A stretch of DNA of 64,000 nt from Candidatus Methylophosphatis haderslevensis (GTDB lineage Bacteria; Pseudomonadota; Gammaproteobacteria; Burkholderiales; Rhodocyclaceae), in NCBI GenBank assembly GCA_016711925.1, contig JADJSA010000001.1, positions 1,054,001 to 1,118,000 on the forward strand. Direction: 5' to 3'. Of the stretch, positions 8,407 through 17,671 are shown one piece after another. Made by a program: the position numbers and the translations under genes. Positions within the stretch are counted from its first letter, which is position 1; every line of letters starts with the position of its first letter. Under the pieces are notes generated by a model. That model ran no database searches and was not told the DNA's origin. It saw only the letters and a list, made by a program, of their open reading frames with translations.

Positions 8407-9498
8407 TCAGCCGAAGCTCAACTCGCGCGAGGTGATCTGGTACTTGAAGGCGGCCGGATCGAGGCTGTCGAGCCGGCCCTCGGCGGTTTCGCAGCACGGG
8501 TACATGAAGAAGCCGATCTTGCCTTTGGCGCCCGGCAGCGCGAGGTCGTGCGCGGTGTTGTAGGCGAGCCAGTTCATCTCCCAGGCGCCGAACAGCATCT
8601 TGCGCGCACGCTGCGGCGCCTCGTCGGCCAGCGTGATGCCGGGCTTTTCTTCCAGCACGACCTTGCGCACGTCGGCCGGATCCACCGGCACCCAGCCGTG
8701 CGCGGGCGACCAGAACTCGGCGCGGCAATGCTGCGCCTTGGTGATGTCGCCGGCCTTGCCCAGACTCTTGAAGCCGCGCTGCGAATCGGCTACCCGCACG
8801 CCATAGACGTCGCGCGCCGCCACGCCGACCGAACGCGCCAGCCCGACGAACAGCGCATTCAGATCGGCGCACTTGCCCGAGAGGTTGCGCGATTCGAGCA
8901 TGAAGCGGATGTCGCCGACCCCGCAGCCGCGTGTCTTGGGATCGCGGAAGGTGTTGTCGACGATCCATTCGTAGATGGCGCGCGCCTTCTCGACCTCGCC
9001 CCTGGCGCCCTTGGTGATCTCGCGCGCGGTGTCGCGCACGATGCCGTCGGTGGGCAACAGTTCGGTCGCTTCGGTGTACAGCGCGAACTCGGCCTTGCCG
9101 AGCGGGGCCGGATTGGCCGGCTTGGCCAGATCCAGATCGCGATCGCGCGTGGCGAAGCGGCTGGTCAGCACCAGCACCGGTGCGGCGCCCTCGGCGAACT
9201 CGGCCGCGACGATGCCGGCGCCATACTTGGGATCGCTCGCCAGGCTGGCGCTGCCCGAATCGGCGGTCCACACGTTGCCGAGGGATTTCTGGAAATCGGT
9301 GTCCTTCACCAGCGGAACCGGGAGCCAGACGCGGGTGCGCCCGGCCGGTTTTTGCACGTCGACACGGGTCGTCACTTCGAACACGCGCCAGTCGGTTGCC
9401 GGCGCGTTGCCGGCGGCCATCGCGCGATTTGAAGCCGGAAGCAGGGTGGTCGCCGGCAGCGCGAGTGCCGCGGCGTGAAGAAAGTTGCGCCGATCCAT
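8407..9498 (-). CDS. Tat-exported transglutaminase-like protein
   Basis: A 363-residue protein that starts MDRRNFLHAAALALPATTLL, with a twin-arginine motif (RRNFL) and a signal ending near AMAA, so it is probably folded in the cytoplasm and exported. The C-terminal half is a transglutaminase/protease-like fold with a full triad: Cys210 in SGKCADLNALFVGLARS, His257 in QHCRAEFW and Asp273 in WVPVDPADVR. Such bacterial proteins are thought to be cysteine proteases, amidases or crosslinking enzymes of the periplasm; the substrate is unknown. It is a single minus-strand gene. Its last codons are duplicated 0.9 kb downstream. Confidence 0.85.
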   Translation of the reverse strand: MDRRNFLHAAALALPATTLLPASNRAMAAGNAPATDWRVFEVTTRVDVQKPAGRTRVWLPVPLVKDTDFQKSLGNVWTADSGSASLASDPKYGAGIVAAEFAEGAAPVLVLTSRFATRDRDLDLAKPANPAPLGKAEFALYTEATELLPTDGIVRDTAREITKGARGEVEKARAIYEWIVDNTFRDPKTRGCGVGDIRFMLESRNLSGKCADLNALFVGLARSVGVAARDVYGVRVADSQRGFKSLGKAGDITKAQHCRAEFWSPAHGWVPVDPADVRKVVLEEKPGITLADEAPQRARKMLFGAWEMNWLAYNTAHDLALPGAKGKIGFFMYPCCETAEGRLDSLDPAAFKYQITSRELSFG

Positions 9499-9947
9499 GT
9501 TGGGCTCCTGAATTGCCGCGGGACACCCCGAGCCGTGGCCCGCCGATTGGTCTTACGCGCGCCGCCCGACTCGGCCGGCGCGCGTTGCGGAAGTGCCGGG
9601 AGGCTGCCGCCGCCGAAGCCGCGGAATCAACCTCGGGAGAGCACTTTACGGCCTGGCCGCGGCGACCGCAAGCCAGCTCAGTCGCCGGTCGGCGCCGGTG
9701 CGGTCAGGCGCGTTGCGGCGCGCGCCGGCGCCGCCCGGCGTGCCTCGAGATGCCAGCATTGGAACCATATTTGACCGCAGCGATGATCCGGGCGGAATGG
9801 ACAATGGTAACCTTGGCGCGCGCGGCGGCTATGTTGCGGCAGCGCCGGGTTCGCGCCGCCCATGCGGCCGATCCGGGGCGATGGCGGACCTGACCGGCAA
9901 TGCGTAGAATCCTTGCCACAACAAGTTCTTTCATCTGGAGACTCTGC
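9499..9947. other. Intergenic region between divergent genes, no gene seen
   Basis: This 450-bp gap separates the divergent transglutaminase and Cache genes. Open frames here have no protein-like character. A possible -10 box TAGAAT (9905-9910) precedes the Cache gene; I see no good -35 partner. Confidence 0.4.
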
Positions 9948-10817
9948 ATGAAATCGTTGCGCATCGGACTCATCGCAGTGGCGCTGCTGGGCAGCCTGGC
10001 ATTTCATCCGGCCGGCGCCGAAGAACGCCGGCACGAAAACATCGGCGAACGCGGCGAAGCCAAGCGCGTGCAGGCACTGCTCGACCGGGCGGTTGCCCAT
10101 TTCCAGGAGAAAGGCGATGCCGGCCTGGCGGATTTCGGGCCGGGCGGCAAGTTCATCGACGGCGAGTATTACATCTTCGTCGTCAGCACCGACGGCAAGA
10201 TGCTGGCCAGCGGCGGCTCATCCGTGACGCTGGTCGGGCAGGACGTCAACGGGCTGCGCGACTCGTCGGGCAAGCCGTTCATGCGCGATTTGATCAGCGG
10301 CGCCAAGTCGCGCGGCGCCGGCATGGTCGAGTACAACTGGCTCAACCCGACCGACCAGAAGGTCGAGTCCAAAACCACGCTTTATCGCCGAATCGGCGAG
10401 CGCATCCTTGCGGCCGGCTATTATCTGCCGCGCAGTTCGCCGCAGGAAGCCAAGGGCATGCTGGAATCCGCGGTGGAAGCGGTGAAGAAGGATCCGCCGG
10501 CGGCCTTCCTGCGCTTCAACGACGCGAAGCGGCAGTATGTGCGCGACGACTTGTATGTGTTCGTGGTCGGCATGGATGACGGCATGTTCTACGCCCACGG
10601 CGCCTCGCCCAGCCTGGTGGGCACGCGCGCACTCGAACTGAAGGACGCGCAGGGCAAGGAAATCATCAAGGAAATGGTCGCGCTGGCCAAGGCCAGGGGC
10701 ACCGGCGAAGTCGGGTACGTGTGGCGCAATCCGGTGACCAACCGTGTCGAACCCAAGCACTCGATGGTGCAGAAGGTAGACAAGTACCTGCTCGGCGTGG
10801 GCTACTACACCAAGTAA
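9948..10817 (+). CDS. Periplasmic protein with two Cache-type sensor domains
   Basis: I start at the ATG at 9948 (MKSLRIGLIAVALLG), which follows CTGGAG and gives a standard signal peptide ending at AGA; the frame is open further upstream. The mature protein of about 270 residues is a tandem of two similar single-Cache (sCache_2-like) modules. One has YYIFVVSTDGKMLASGG then GAGMVEYNWLNPTDQKVESK. The other has LYVFVVGMDDGMFYAHG then GEVGYVWRNPVTNRVEPKHSM. Each ends in a GYY motif. There is no kinase or methyl-accepting domain, so it is a free-standing ligand-binding protein that may hand its signal to another sensor. A terminator follows at once. Confidence 0.85.
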   Translation: MKSLRIGLIAVALLGSLAFHPAGAEERRHENIGERGEAKRVQALLDRAVAHFQEKGDAGLADFGPGGKFIDGEYYIFVVSTDGKMLASGGSSVTLVGQDVNGLRDSSGKPFMRDLISGAKSRGAGMVEYNWLNPTDQKVESKTTLYRRIGERILAAGYYLPRSSPQEAKGMLESAVEAVKKDPPAAFLRFNDAKRQYVRDDLYVFVVGMDDGMFYAHGASPSLVGTRALELKDAQGKEIIKEMVALAKARGTGEVGYVWRNPVTNRVEPKHSMVQKVDKYLLGVGYYTK

Positions 10818-10837
10818 GCGCAGCGTCGGCGCGAACC

Positions 10838-10868
10838 CGGGCGGCGCGAGCCGCCCGTTTTCATTTTG
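10838..10868 (+). terminator. Rho-independent terminator of the Cache gene
   Basis: The stem CGGGCGGC/GCCGCCCG with a GCGA loop is followed by GTTTTCATTTT, 20 bp after the stop codon. Confidence 0.75.
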
Positions 10869-10942
10869 CGCGAGGCGACCTGCCGGCGCGCCGGCTTTGC
10901 GGCACAATCATGTCTAACGGATTGCGCGCAGGAGTACCGCCG

Positions 10943-11404
10943 ATGGACCTGTTGTTGTGGCGTCATGCCGAAGCCGTGGACAGCTTTCCGGACGAGCAGC
11001 GCGAACTCACCAACCGGGGCCGGCGCCAGGCCCAGTCGATCGCCGAGTGGCTGGCGGAGCGCCGTCCGAAGGATCTGCGCATCATCGTCAGCCCGGCGAA
11101 GAGAACGCTGCAGACCGCGCGTTTTTTCACCCGCGAGTTCGAGGTCGAGCCGCGGGTCGGCACCGGCGCCGATTACCGCAGCCTGCTCGCGGCAACAGGC
11201 TGGCCCGATGCCGCCGGGGCGGTGCTGGTGGTCGGCCACCAGCCGACCCTGGGCGAAACCGCCTCGTTCCTGCTCACCGGCCAGGTTGCCGAGTTGTCGT
11301 TCAAGAAAGGCGCGCTGTGGTGGATCGCCACGCGGCAACGCGCCGGTGTCACCCAGTCGGTGCTCAAGGCCTCGATCACGGCCGAACTCGCCGACGGCGA
11401 ATGA
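10943..11404 (+). CDS. sixA: Phosphohistidine phosphatase SixA-like
   Basis: The ATG at 10943 follows GGAG at a good distance. The 153-residue protein is a small histidine phosphatase (phosphoglycerate-mutase-like): it opens MDLLLWRHAEA, the RHG-type motif with catalytic His8. The second half has VLVVGHQPTLGE with the second active-site His, and Arg residues sit in ISPAKRTLQTA. Length and order fit SixA, which removes phosphate from histidines of HPt domains or phosphotransfer proteins. The CYTH-CHAD gene follows 96 bp later, a pairing often seen in phosphate-related loci. Confidence 0.85.
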   Translation: MDLLLWRHAEAVDSFPDEQRELTNRGRRQAQSIAEWLAERRPKDLRIIVSPAKRTLQTARFFTREFEVEPRVGTGADYRSLLAATGWPDAAGAVLVVGHQPTLGETASFLLTGQVAELSFKKGALWWIATRQRAGVTQSVLKASITAELADGE

Positions 11405-11500
11405 GCTGGCAATTCTTCGAGAAAATGCAATAAAACCGTAATAATTCAAAAACAAAGCGCAGATTCGCGATGGGCTCGGGGGTGTAGAATCCCGTCCGAC

Positions 11501-13096
11501 ATGAACCCGGAAATCAACACCGAAGTCGAGCTCAAGCTGGCGATTGCCGATGGCGCGATGGCCGCGCTGCGTCGCGACCCGCTGCTCGCCAGGCCGCTCA
11601 GCCACGGCTCGGCGCGGCTGCTCAACCAGTATTTCGACACGCCGGGATTGATGCTGCGGCGCCGCGGCATCGCCTTGCGCATCCGCAAGTCGGGCCGCAC
11701 CTGGCTGCAGACCGTCAAGCTTACCGGCACGGTCGAGGGCGGACTGTCGACGCGCCCGGAATGGGAGCAGCGCTTTGTTGGCCACTTCGATTTTTCGGCC
11801 ATCGACGATGTGGCGCTGCGCCGCCTGCTGGAGCGAGAACAGCCGCACCTGGCGGTGGTGTTCGCCACCGACTTCCGGCGCGAGACCTGGGTGGTCGAAG
11901 CGGCGCCGGGCTGCCGCATCGAGGTCGCACTCGACCGCGGCGCCATCCGCGCCGGCGATGCCGTGCTGCCGCTGGCCGAACTCGAACTCGAGTCCAAATC
12001 CGCCACGCCGGCGCAACTGCTGGGGTTCGGCTGCGCGCTGGCGCAGCGCCATGCGTTGTTCGCCGACGAGCGCAGCAAGGCGGCACGCGGCTATGCGCTG
12101 TTTTCCGGCGAACCGGCACTGACGCCCCGCCATGCCAGCCAGCCGGTCCTCACAGCCGACCTGAGCTGCCGCGAGGCGTTTTGCACGATCGCCCGGGAAT
12201 GCCTGGCGCAGATCGCCGCCAACCTGCTCGGCGCGGTCGATTCGGACGACCCTGAATATGCCCATCAACTGCGCGTCGGGGTGCGCCGCCTGCGCTCGGC
12301 AATCAAGTTGTTCGAGCCGCTGCTGCCGGACGGTTTCGCGTCGACCTGGCAAGCGCAACTGCGCACGCTGGCAGCACTCGCCGGCGAAGCGCGCGAGTGG
12401 GATGTGCTGCTGAGCGAAATCCTCGCCCCGGTCGGCCGGCTGGCGCCGGATTACCCCGGGCTCGACGAACTGCTCGCCGCGGCGCGGGTGCGGCGCGACG
12501 CCGCCCGTGAAACGATGCGCGCCGAATTGCGCCGCCCGGCCTGCGCCGCGCTGGTGATTTCGCTGATGCGCGAAATCCATCTGCTTTCGACAGCGCCGGG
12601 GCAAACCGGGCAGGCAGACGCAGCGCAGGGCGAGGCGCGGGCCGACAAACCGTCCGGCCGTTCGTCCGAACAGCAACCCGAGTCGCGCCTTGCCGACTTT
12701 GCCGCCGCGCGGCTGCAGCGCCTCGGCCGGCGGGCGGCGCAGGCTGCCGCGGCGGCCCGCAAGGGTGAGGTCGCCCGCCTGCACGCGCTCCGGCTGCGGC
12801 TCAAGCGCCTGCGCTATGCCACCGAGTTTCTCGGCCAACTGCTGCGCGTGCCCGACGCGCTCGGGCTGCGCAAGATCGTCGCGCTGCAGACCTCGCTCGG
12901 CTTGTTGAACGACCTCAGCGTGTCCGGTCCGCTGATGGAGGCGCTGGCGCGCGCCCATCCGCATACCCGGGCGGCGATCGCCTTTGTCGGCGGACATCAT
13001 CTTGCCGCCTGGCACGATCGGGCGGTTCCCGACACCATCCGCGCCATCCGCTGGAAAAGCCTGGGGCGCGACTGGCAGCCCAAACGCAAGTCTTGA
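11501..13096 (+). CDS. ygiF: CYTH and CHAD domain inorganic triphosphatase
   Basis: A 531-residue cytosolic protein with two domains. The N-terminal CYTH domain (about 1-200) has the diagnostic EVELK at residues 8-12, RIRKSGRTWLQTVK for substrate binding and the acidic ELELES pair. The C-terminal CHAD domain (about 220-525) is helical and full of Arg and His, with YAHQLRVGVRRLRSAIKLF and LRLRLKRLRYATEF, which bind polyphosphate. The family (YgiF of E. coli) hydrolyses inorganic triphosphate. A possible -10 box TAGAAT (11485-11490) lies very close to the start. It probably works with polyphosphate metabolism, alongside SixA upstream. Confidence 0.88.
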   Translation: MNPEINTEVELKLAIADGAMAALRRDPLLARPLSHGSARLLNQYFDTPGLMLRRRGIALRIRKSGRTWLQTVKLTGTVEGGLSTRPEWEQRFVGHFDFSAIDDVALRRLLEREQPHLAVVFATDFRRETWVVEAAPGCRIEVALDRGAIRAGDAVLPLAELELESKSATPAQLLGFGCALAQRHALFADERSKAARGYALFSGEPALTPRHASQPVLTADLSCREAFCTIARECLAQIAANLLGAVDSDDPEYAHQLRVGVRRLRSAIKLFEPLLPDGFASTWQAQLRTLAALAGEAREWDVLLSEILAPVGRLAPDYPGLDELLAAARVRRDAARETMRAELRRPACAALVISLMREIHLLSTAPGQTGQADAAQGEARADKPSGRSSEQQPESRLADFAAARLQRLGRRAAQAAAAARKGEVARLHALRLRLKRLRYATEFLGQLLRVPDALGLRKIVALQTSLGLLNDLSVSGPLMEALARAHPHTRAAIAFVGGHHLAAWHDRAVPDTIRAIRWKSLGRDWQPKRKS

Positions 13097-13254
13097 GGCC
13101 GGGCGGGCGCTGCCGCCCGCGCCCTGCGCCCGGCCACCGCGCCAACCGCGCGCAACGGCCAATCCGCCCCCGCGGGCCGGCTTGCCGGTAAAGTGCACCC
13201 GAACCGTTCCCCCCAACTTCCGCCACGCACCCGCCGCCCACCCCCGCCGCATCC

Positions 13255-14400
13255 TTGCGCTATGCCGCCCGCCTCGGCGCCTGGCGGCCGGTCTTCGCGC
13301 TCGCGCTGCTGCTGGCTGGCTGCGCCGGCGACGATCGGCTGGGCGAGGCACCGGCGCCGCGACCGGCCGAAGTGCGGGCGCAGATCGCCAGCCTGATGCC
13401 CGCCAGCACGCCGGACCGCGCCGGATGGGCGGTCGACATCTATGCCGCTTTTGCCGCGCTGGGCATTGCGCCGAACCCGTCGAACATCTGCGCCACGCTC
13501 GCTGTGACCGAGCAGGAGTCGACCTTCCGCGCCAATCCGGCGGTGCCCGATCTGGCGCGCATCGCGTGGGACGAAATCGACCGGCGGGCCGAGCGGGTCG
13601 GGGTGCCCAAAGTCGCGGTGCACCTGGCGCTGAAAATCTCGTCGTCCAACGGCAAGAGCTACAGCGAGCGCATCGACGCGGTCACCACCGAGAAGGAACT
13701 GAGCGAGATATTCGAGGATTTCATCGGCATGGTGCCGATGGGCCAGCGCCTGTTCGCCGGGCTCAACCCGGTGCACACCGGCGGCCCGATGCAGGTGAGC
13801 GTGGACTTCGCCGAGCGCCACGCCAAGGCGCGGCCCTACCCCTACCCGGTCGCCGGCTCGATCCGCCATGAGGTGTTCAGCCGCCGCGGCGGCCTGTACT
13901 TCGGCATCGCGCACCTGCTCGACTACCCGGCCGGCTACGACAAATACCTGTTCCGCTTTGCCGATTTCAACGCCGGCCACTATGCCAGCCGCAATGCCGC
14001 GTTCCAGAACGCGGTGAGTCTGGCGTCGGGCATTCCGCTCGATCTCGACGGCGATCTGGTGCGCCACGGCGAGGACGCCGATACGCGGCCCGGCAGCACC
14101 GAACTGGCGGTGCGCGCGCTCGAAAAGCAACTCGGCATGAACCCGGCGGCCATTCACGCCGCGCTCGCCCAGGGCGAGACGCCGGCATTCCAGCAAAGTC
14201 CGCTCTACAAGCGCGTGTTCGATCTGGCGGAAAAGCTCGAACGCCGGCCCCTGCCGCGGGCGCTGCTGCCGCGCATCAACCTGCATTCGCCAAAGATCAA
14301 ACGCAAGCTGACGACCGAGTGGTTCGCCAACCGCGTCGATGAACGCTTCCGCCGCTGCCTGGCGCGAACGGGCGCCGGCGCTGCCGTCACCGGCAAGTAG
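13255..14400 (+). CDS. DUF1615 family lipoprotein
   Basis: A 381-residue lipoprotein: LGAWRPVFALALLLAGC is a signal peptide with a lipobox, and lipidation would fall on the Cys. The body resembles DUF1615, a family of uncharacterised proteobacterial lipoproteins, with phrases such as CATLAVTEQESTFRANPAVP and GPMQVSVDFAE. The E-S in this part recalls lysozyme-like folds, but I cannot claim activity. The only usable start is a TTG at 13255 with no strong ribosome site, so initiation may be weak. It converges on the nir cluster. Confidence 0.78.
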   Translation: MRYAARLGAWRPVFALALLLAGCAGDDRLGEAPAPRPAEVRAQIASLMPASTPDRAGWAVDIYAAFAALGIAPNPSNICATLAVTEQESTFRANPAVPDLARIAWDEIDRRAERVGVPKVAVHLALKISSSNGKSYSERIDAVTTEKELSEIFEDFIGMVPMGQRLFAGLNPVHTGGPMQVSVDFAERHAKARPYPYPVAGSIRHEVFSRRGGLYFGIAHLLDYPAGYDKYLFRFADFNAGHYASRNAAFQNAVSLASGIPLDLDGDLVRHGEDADTRPGSTELAVRALEKQLGMNPAAIHAALAQGETPAFQQSPLYKRVFDLAEKLERRPLPRALLPRINLHSPKIKRKLTTEWFANRVDERFRRCLARTGAGAAVTGK

Positions 14401-14435
14401 CGACCACGCGCGCGATCCGCTGCGCCGGATAGGGT

Positions 14436-14556
14436 GCCCGGAAAGCCGCATGGATAGGCGCTCTCCGGCATGCCTGCCATGAGGTCACCTATCCATGAGG
14501 TTTTCCACCATGTCTGCCGTGAGATCGCCATTCCATGCGGCCCGCGGGGCATGCAT
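14436..14556. repeat. REP-like composite element, copy 4
   Basis: It lies between the convergent DUF1615 and nirN genes. GCATGGATAGG (14448-14458) pairs with CCTATCCATG, and a further half-element GAGATCGCCATTCCATGCGG follows, so it resembles one and a half units. Confidence 0.6.
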
Positions 14557-14573
14557 GGTCCGGCCGTCGCGAA

Positions 14574-16086
14574 TCAGTGGCTGGTGCCTTCGGAACGGTT
14601 GATCTTGTTGTAGAGGTTGTACTTGCCGACCGGTTTGCTGGCGGGAATGCGCTTGACCTCCTTGAAGGTCTGCGCATCGAACACGATGATCGCGCCATCG
14701 TTCTCCCACAGGCTGGCCAGCGCGTACTTGCCGTCGCGGGTGAATTCGATGTGCGCCAGCGTCTTGCCCGGCACAGGCTTGAGTTCGGCGACCCGCTCCA
14801 GCGTGAGCTTGTCGATCACCTGCAGGGTGTCCTTGTTCGGGCTCATCATCGAATCGACCCAGGCGTAGCGCGAGTTCTCGTGGCTGCGCATGAAAAAGCC
14901 GGGGCCGAGCGTGGGAATCTGCTTGACGGTCTTCCAGTCCTTCATGTCGATTACGTGTGCGGCCTTCGCGCCGGAAGGTGATGCCCGAGCCGAGGTGCGG
15001 CATGCCCGGGATGTCGAGGTCGGCGATCTTGCGGCGGACATCGAGATTGACCACCTGCCCGCGCCCCGAGCCGTCGCTGCGGCGCGCCGCGCCCATTGCA
15101 TTGGCGTAGCCCTGGTCGAAGAAGAAATCGTCGAGCGGCTCCTCGAGCACGGTGCGGCGCGGGTTGAGGTAGCCCGGCAGCGCGATGCCCTCGCCCATCT
15201 TGTAGTCATGCACATAGCCGTCGAAGATCGGCGCGGCCCGCTCGTCGTAGCTTATCTCCCACAGCTCGGGCATGTCCTTCATCGCGGCGACGAAACTGCG
15301 TCGCGGCGGCGCATCGTAGATCGCCGAAACGCGCGAGCTGACGTCGCCCTTGAGGTTCTTCGCGGCGATCACCTTGATCAGGTTGAGGTCGCCGTCGAGC
15401 AGTACCACGCTGTTGGGCAGGTAATTGGCCACCGCGACCACCTTGCCGTCGGCCGACACCGCGAGGTTGCGGGCGTTGATGCCGGCGCGCACCTCGGCAA
15501 CCGTTTTCAGGTTCCAGATATCGAACTTGCTCACCCAGCCGTCGCGCGAACAGAAGTACACATAGCGCCCGTCGGCGGTGAACTTCGGCCCGCCGTGCAG
15601 CGCGTAGCGCGAGGGAAAGCGGTGGATGCGTTCGAGCTTGTCGCCATCCAGAATGCTGACGTGGTGATCGCCGGCCTCGACAACGATAAACAGGTTCATC
15701 ATGTCGGCGACGAAAACCGGACCGTCGCGCAGTTGCGCCTTCTTGACATGCTCAATGCGCGAGGCACGGATTTGCGCTTCGCTCCAGTCGGGCCGCGGCG
15801 TCACCGGCGAGTAGATCCAGTCGGTCAGTTGCTGCAGTTCGTCGGCCGACAGGCTGGCAGCGAATCCCGCCATCTGGGTCGCCGGCCGCCCATCGCGTAT
15901 CACCTTGAGCGCCTCCGCCTTGCGCAGCCGTTCGAGATTTTCGGGCAGCAACGCCGGACCCATGGCGCCCAACCGGTCGGCCCCGTGGCACGACGCGCAG
16001 TGCGCGCGAAACAGCTGCGCCGGCTCGGCCGCGTGCAGCGGCGCGAGCGCCGCAAACAACAGCGCCAGAACGAGCAAACGGACCAT
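14574..16086 (-). pseudogene. nirN: NirN, heme d1 dehydrogenase (frameshifted by an internal deletion)
   Basis: The gene starts at 16086 (MVRLLVLALLFAALAPLHAA, signal peptide), 14 bp after the 39-codon peptide gene. Its first frame encodes a cytochrome c domain (CASCH, residues 30-34) and most of a cytochrome d1-type eight-bladed propeller up to PHLGSGITFRREGR. The rest, from VIDMKDWKTVKQ to KINRSEGTSH, is in another frame. The break lies near 14955-14975. NirS and NirF in this window both have about 13 more residues at this point, so roughly 35 bases appear to be missing, which also explains the frame change. NirN oxidises dihydro-heme d1 to heme d1 in the periplasm. As written, the product would lose its last quarter. 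Either a genuine lesion or an assembly fault. Confidence 0.8.
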
Positions 16087-16100
16087 GCGCGCCTGCCGGG

Positions 16101-16220
16101 CTAGCGCACGACCGCCGCGCCCGGCGCCGCCAGCGCAGGCGCCGGCCCTGCCTGCGCCGAAGCAACCGCCGCCGCAACGCAGACGGCCACCAGCAGCAGT
16201 GCGTGAATCATGACTTTCAT
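16101..16220 (-). CDS. 39-residue putative secreted peptide
   Basis: The ATG at 16220 overlaps the nirJ stop as ATGA, and the frame ends with TAG 14 bp before nirN. The product has a lysine near the N-terminus, a strongly hydrophobic stretch (MKVMIHALLLVAVCVAAA) and a cut site near SAQA, leaving a short Ala/Pro tail. I know of no family. It could be a coupling peptide that carries ribosomes from nirJ to nirN, a remnant of a lost periplasmic gene, or a real small protein. Confidence 0.4.
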   Translation of the reverse strand: MKVMIHALLLVAVCVAAAVASAQAGPAPALAAPGAAVVR

Positions 16221-17482
16221 GCCGCGCTCCTTTGCACGATGCGCACCCATGGCTTGTTCGCGACGCGTTCGCCGCCGGGCGCGATGCCGATTTCCTCGTC
16301 GTCGAGGTAGCAGCCCGGGTCTTCCTGCCACACGTCGCCGGTGACCTGCTCGGCGCGCACGCGCGAACTGCCGTTGCAGATGTCGGCGTGGCAGCACGCG
16401 GCGCAGCGGCCCTTGAGCGCGCGCGGCCAGGCGCGCAGGCCTTGCAGCAAGTTGTCCTCCGGGTCGGACCAGATGGCCGAAAACGGCCGCTCGCGCACGT
16501 TGCCGAGCGAGTGGTGCCACCACATGGTGTCGGGATGCACGTTGCCCAGGTTGTCGATGTTCGCCACGTTGATGCCCGAGGCATTGCCGCCCCACTGCGC
16601 GAGCCGCGCCCGCATCGGCGCGACCTGCTCGGGAAAGCGCCGCGCCACCCATTGCAGGAAGAAGGCACCGTCGGCATCGTTGTTGCCGGTGGTGAATTCC
16701 CTGGCCGCGCCTTGCGCGATGCCGCTCCAGCAGACATCGAACAGCAGGTTCATCGCCGAGCGGGTCAGTCGGTACTGCGCATCGTCCTGGCGGTTCTTGT
16801 TGCCGCGGCCGGCGTAGTTCAGATGCGAAAAGTAGAAGCGGTCGATGCCTTCGCGCTCGGCCAGTTGCAGCAGTGCCTCGAAATCATGCGCGTTGTCCTG
16901 CGTCATGGTGTAGCGCAAACCGACCTTCAGTCCGCGCTCGCGGCACAGGCGGATGCCGGTCAGCGAGGCCTCGAACGCACCGGCCTTTCGGCGGAAGCGG
17001 TCATGCGTCTCGCCGATGCCGTCGAGACTGACCCCGGCGTAATCGAAATCGATCGCGGCGATCCGCGCGATGTTGCCGGCATCGATCAGCGTGCCGTTGC
17101 TCGACAGGGCGGTATAGAAGCCCATGTCCTTGGCGCGCTGGGCGATGGCGAAAATGTCCGGCCGCAGCAGCGGTTCGCCGCCGGAGAGGATCAGCACCGG
17201 CACGCGAAAGCGCTTCAGGTCGTCCATCACCGCGAACACTTCACCGGTGGTGAGTTCGCCCGCGAAATCGGTATCGGCGGATATCGAATAGCAGTGCTTG
17301 CAGGTCAGGTTGCAGCGGCGGATCAGGTTCCAGATCACCACCGGCCCGGGCAGGCGGCGCGGGCCGCTGGCCTGCATGCCGTCGGCCGGCGCAATGCCGC
17401 TGCGGACCAGCGGCGCCCGGCTCGCGGAGCCCGGCGACACGCGGGCGTGAAGCTCGTGCATGTACTGTGAGATGCGGAACAT
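16217..17482 (-). CDS. nirJ: NirJ, radical SAM heme d1 biosynthesis enzyme
   Basis: A 421-residue cytosolic radical SAM protein. The [4Fe-4S] cluster motif CNLTCKHC gives Cys57, Cys61 and Cys64, followed by LSGGEPLLRPDI for SAM binding and VSLDGIGETHDRFR. The C-terminal Cys-rich SPASM-like part (CAACCHADICNG and later PGCYLDDEE) binds a second cluster. NirJ replaces two propionate groups of didecarboxysiroheme with oxygen on the way to heme d1. The gene lies 189 bp downstream of the hemerythrin gene and overlaps the small peptide gene by ATGA. Confidence 0.93.
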   Translation of the reverse strand: MFRISQYMHELHARVSPGSASRAPLVRSGIAPADGMQASGPRRLPGPVVIWNLIRRCNLTCKHCYSISADTDFAGELTTGEVFAVMDDLKRFRVPVLILSGGEPLLRPDIFAIAQRAKDMGFYTALSSNGTLIDAGNIARIAAIDFDYAGVSLDGIGETHDRFRRKAGAFEASLTGIRLCRERGLKVGLRYTMTQDNAHDFEALLQLAEREGIDRFYFSHLNYAGRGNKNRQDDAQYRLTRSAMNLLFDVCWSGIAQGAAREFTTGNNDADGAFFLQWVARRFPEQVAPMRARLAQWGGNASGINVANIDNLGNVHPDTMWWHHSLGNVRERPFSAIWSDPEDNLLQGLRAWPRALKGRCAACCHADICNGSSRVRAEQVTGDVWQEDPGCYLDDEEIGIAPGGERVANKPWVRIVQRSAA

Positions 17483-17671
17483 GGCGTTTCCTGGGGCCTG
17501 ACTGCGGAACCCGCGCTTGCGCAGGTGCAGTGCAGGCTACCCGCCGGCAAGCCGCAGCGCGTTGATTCCAATCGCGCGGGGGCGGGCGGCGGGTGCGCCA
17601 AATCGCCAGCAGGCGACGGCGGAATGCGCGCGATTGGGCCGATGGCGCCAGTCGGACGGGCGCGCGAAGGC

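Noticed and set aside
10805..13351. Minus-strand 848-codon open frame
   Set aside because: It lies opposite sixA and the CYTH-CHAD gene, both of which have firm motifs; composition is shadow-like.
14485..16737. Minus-strand 750-codon open frame as one protein
   Set aside because: Its N-terminal 200 codons are out of frame with nirJ. Only the part from 16086 is nirN, and the true NirN tail lies in another frame.
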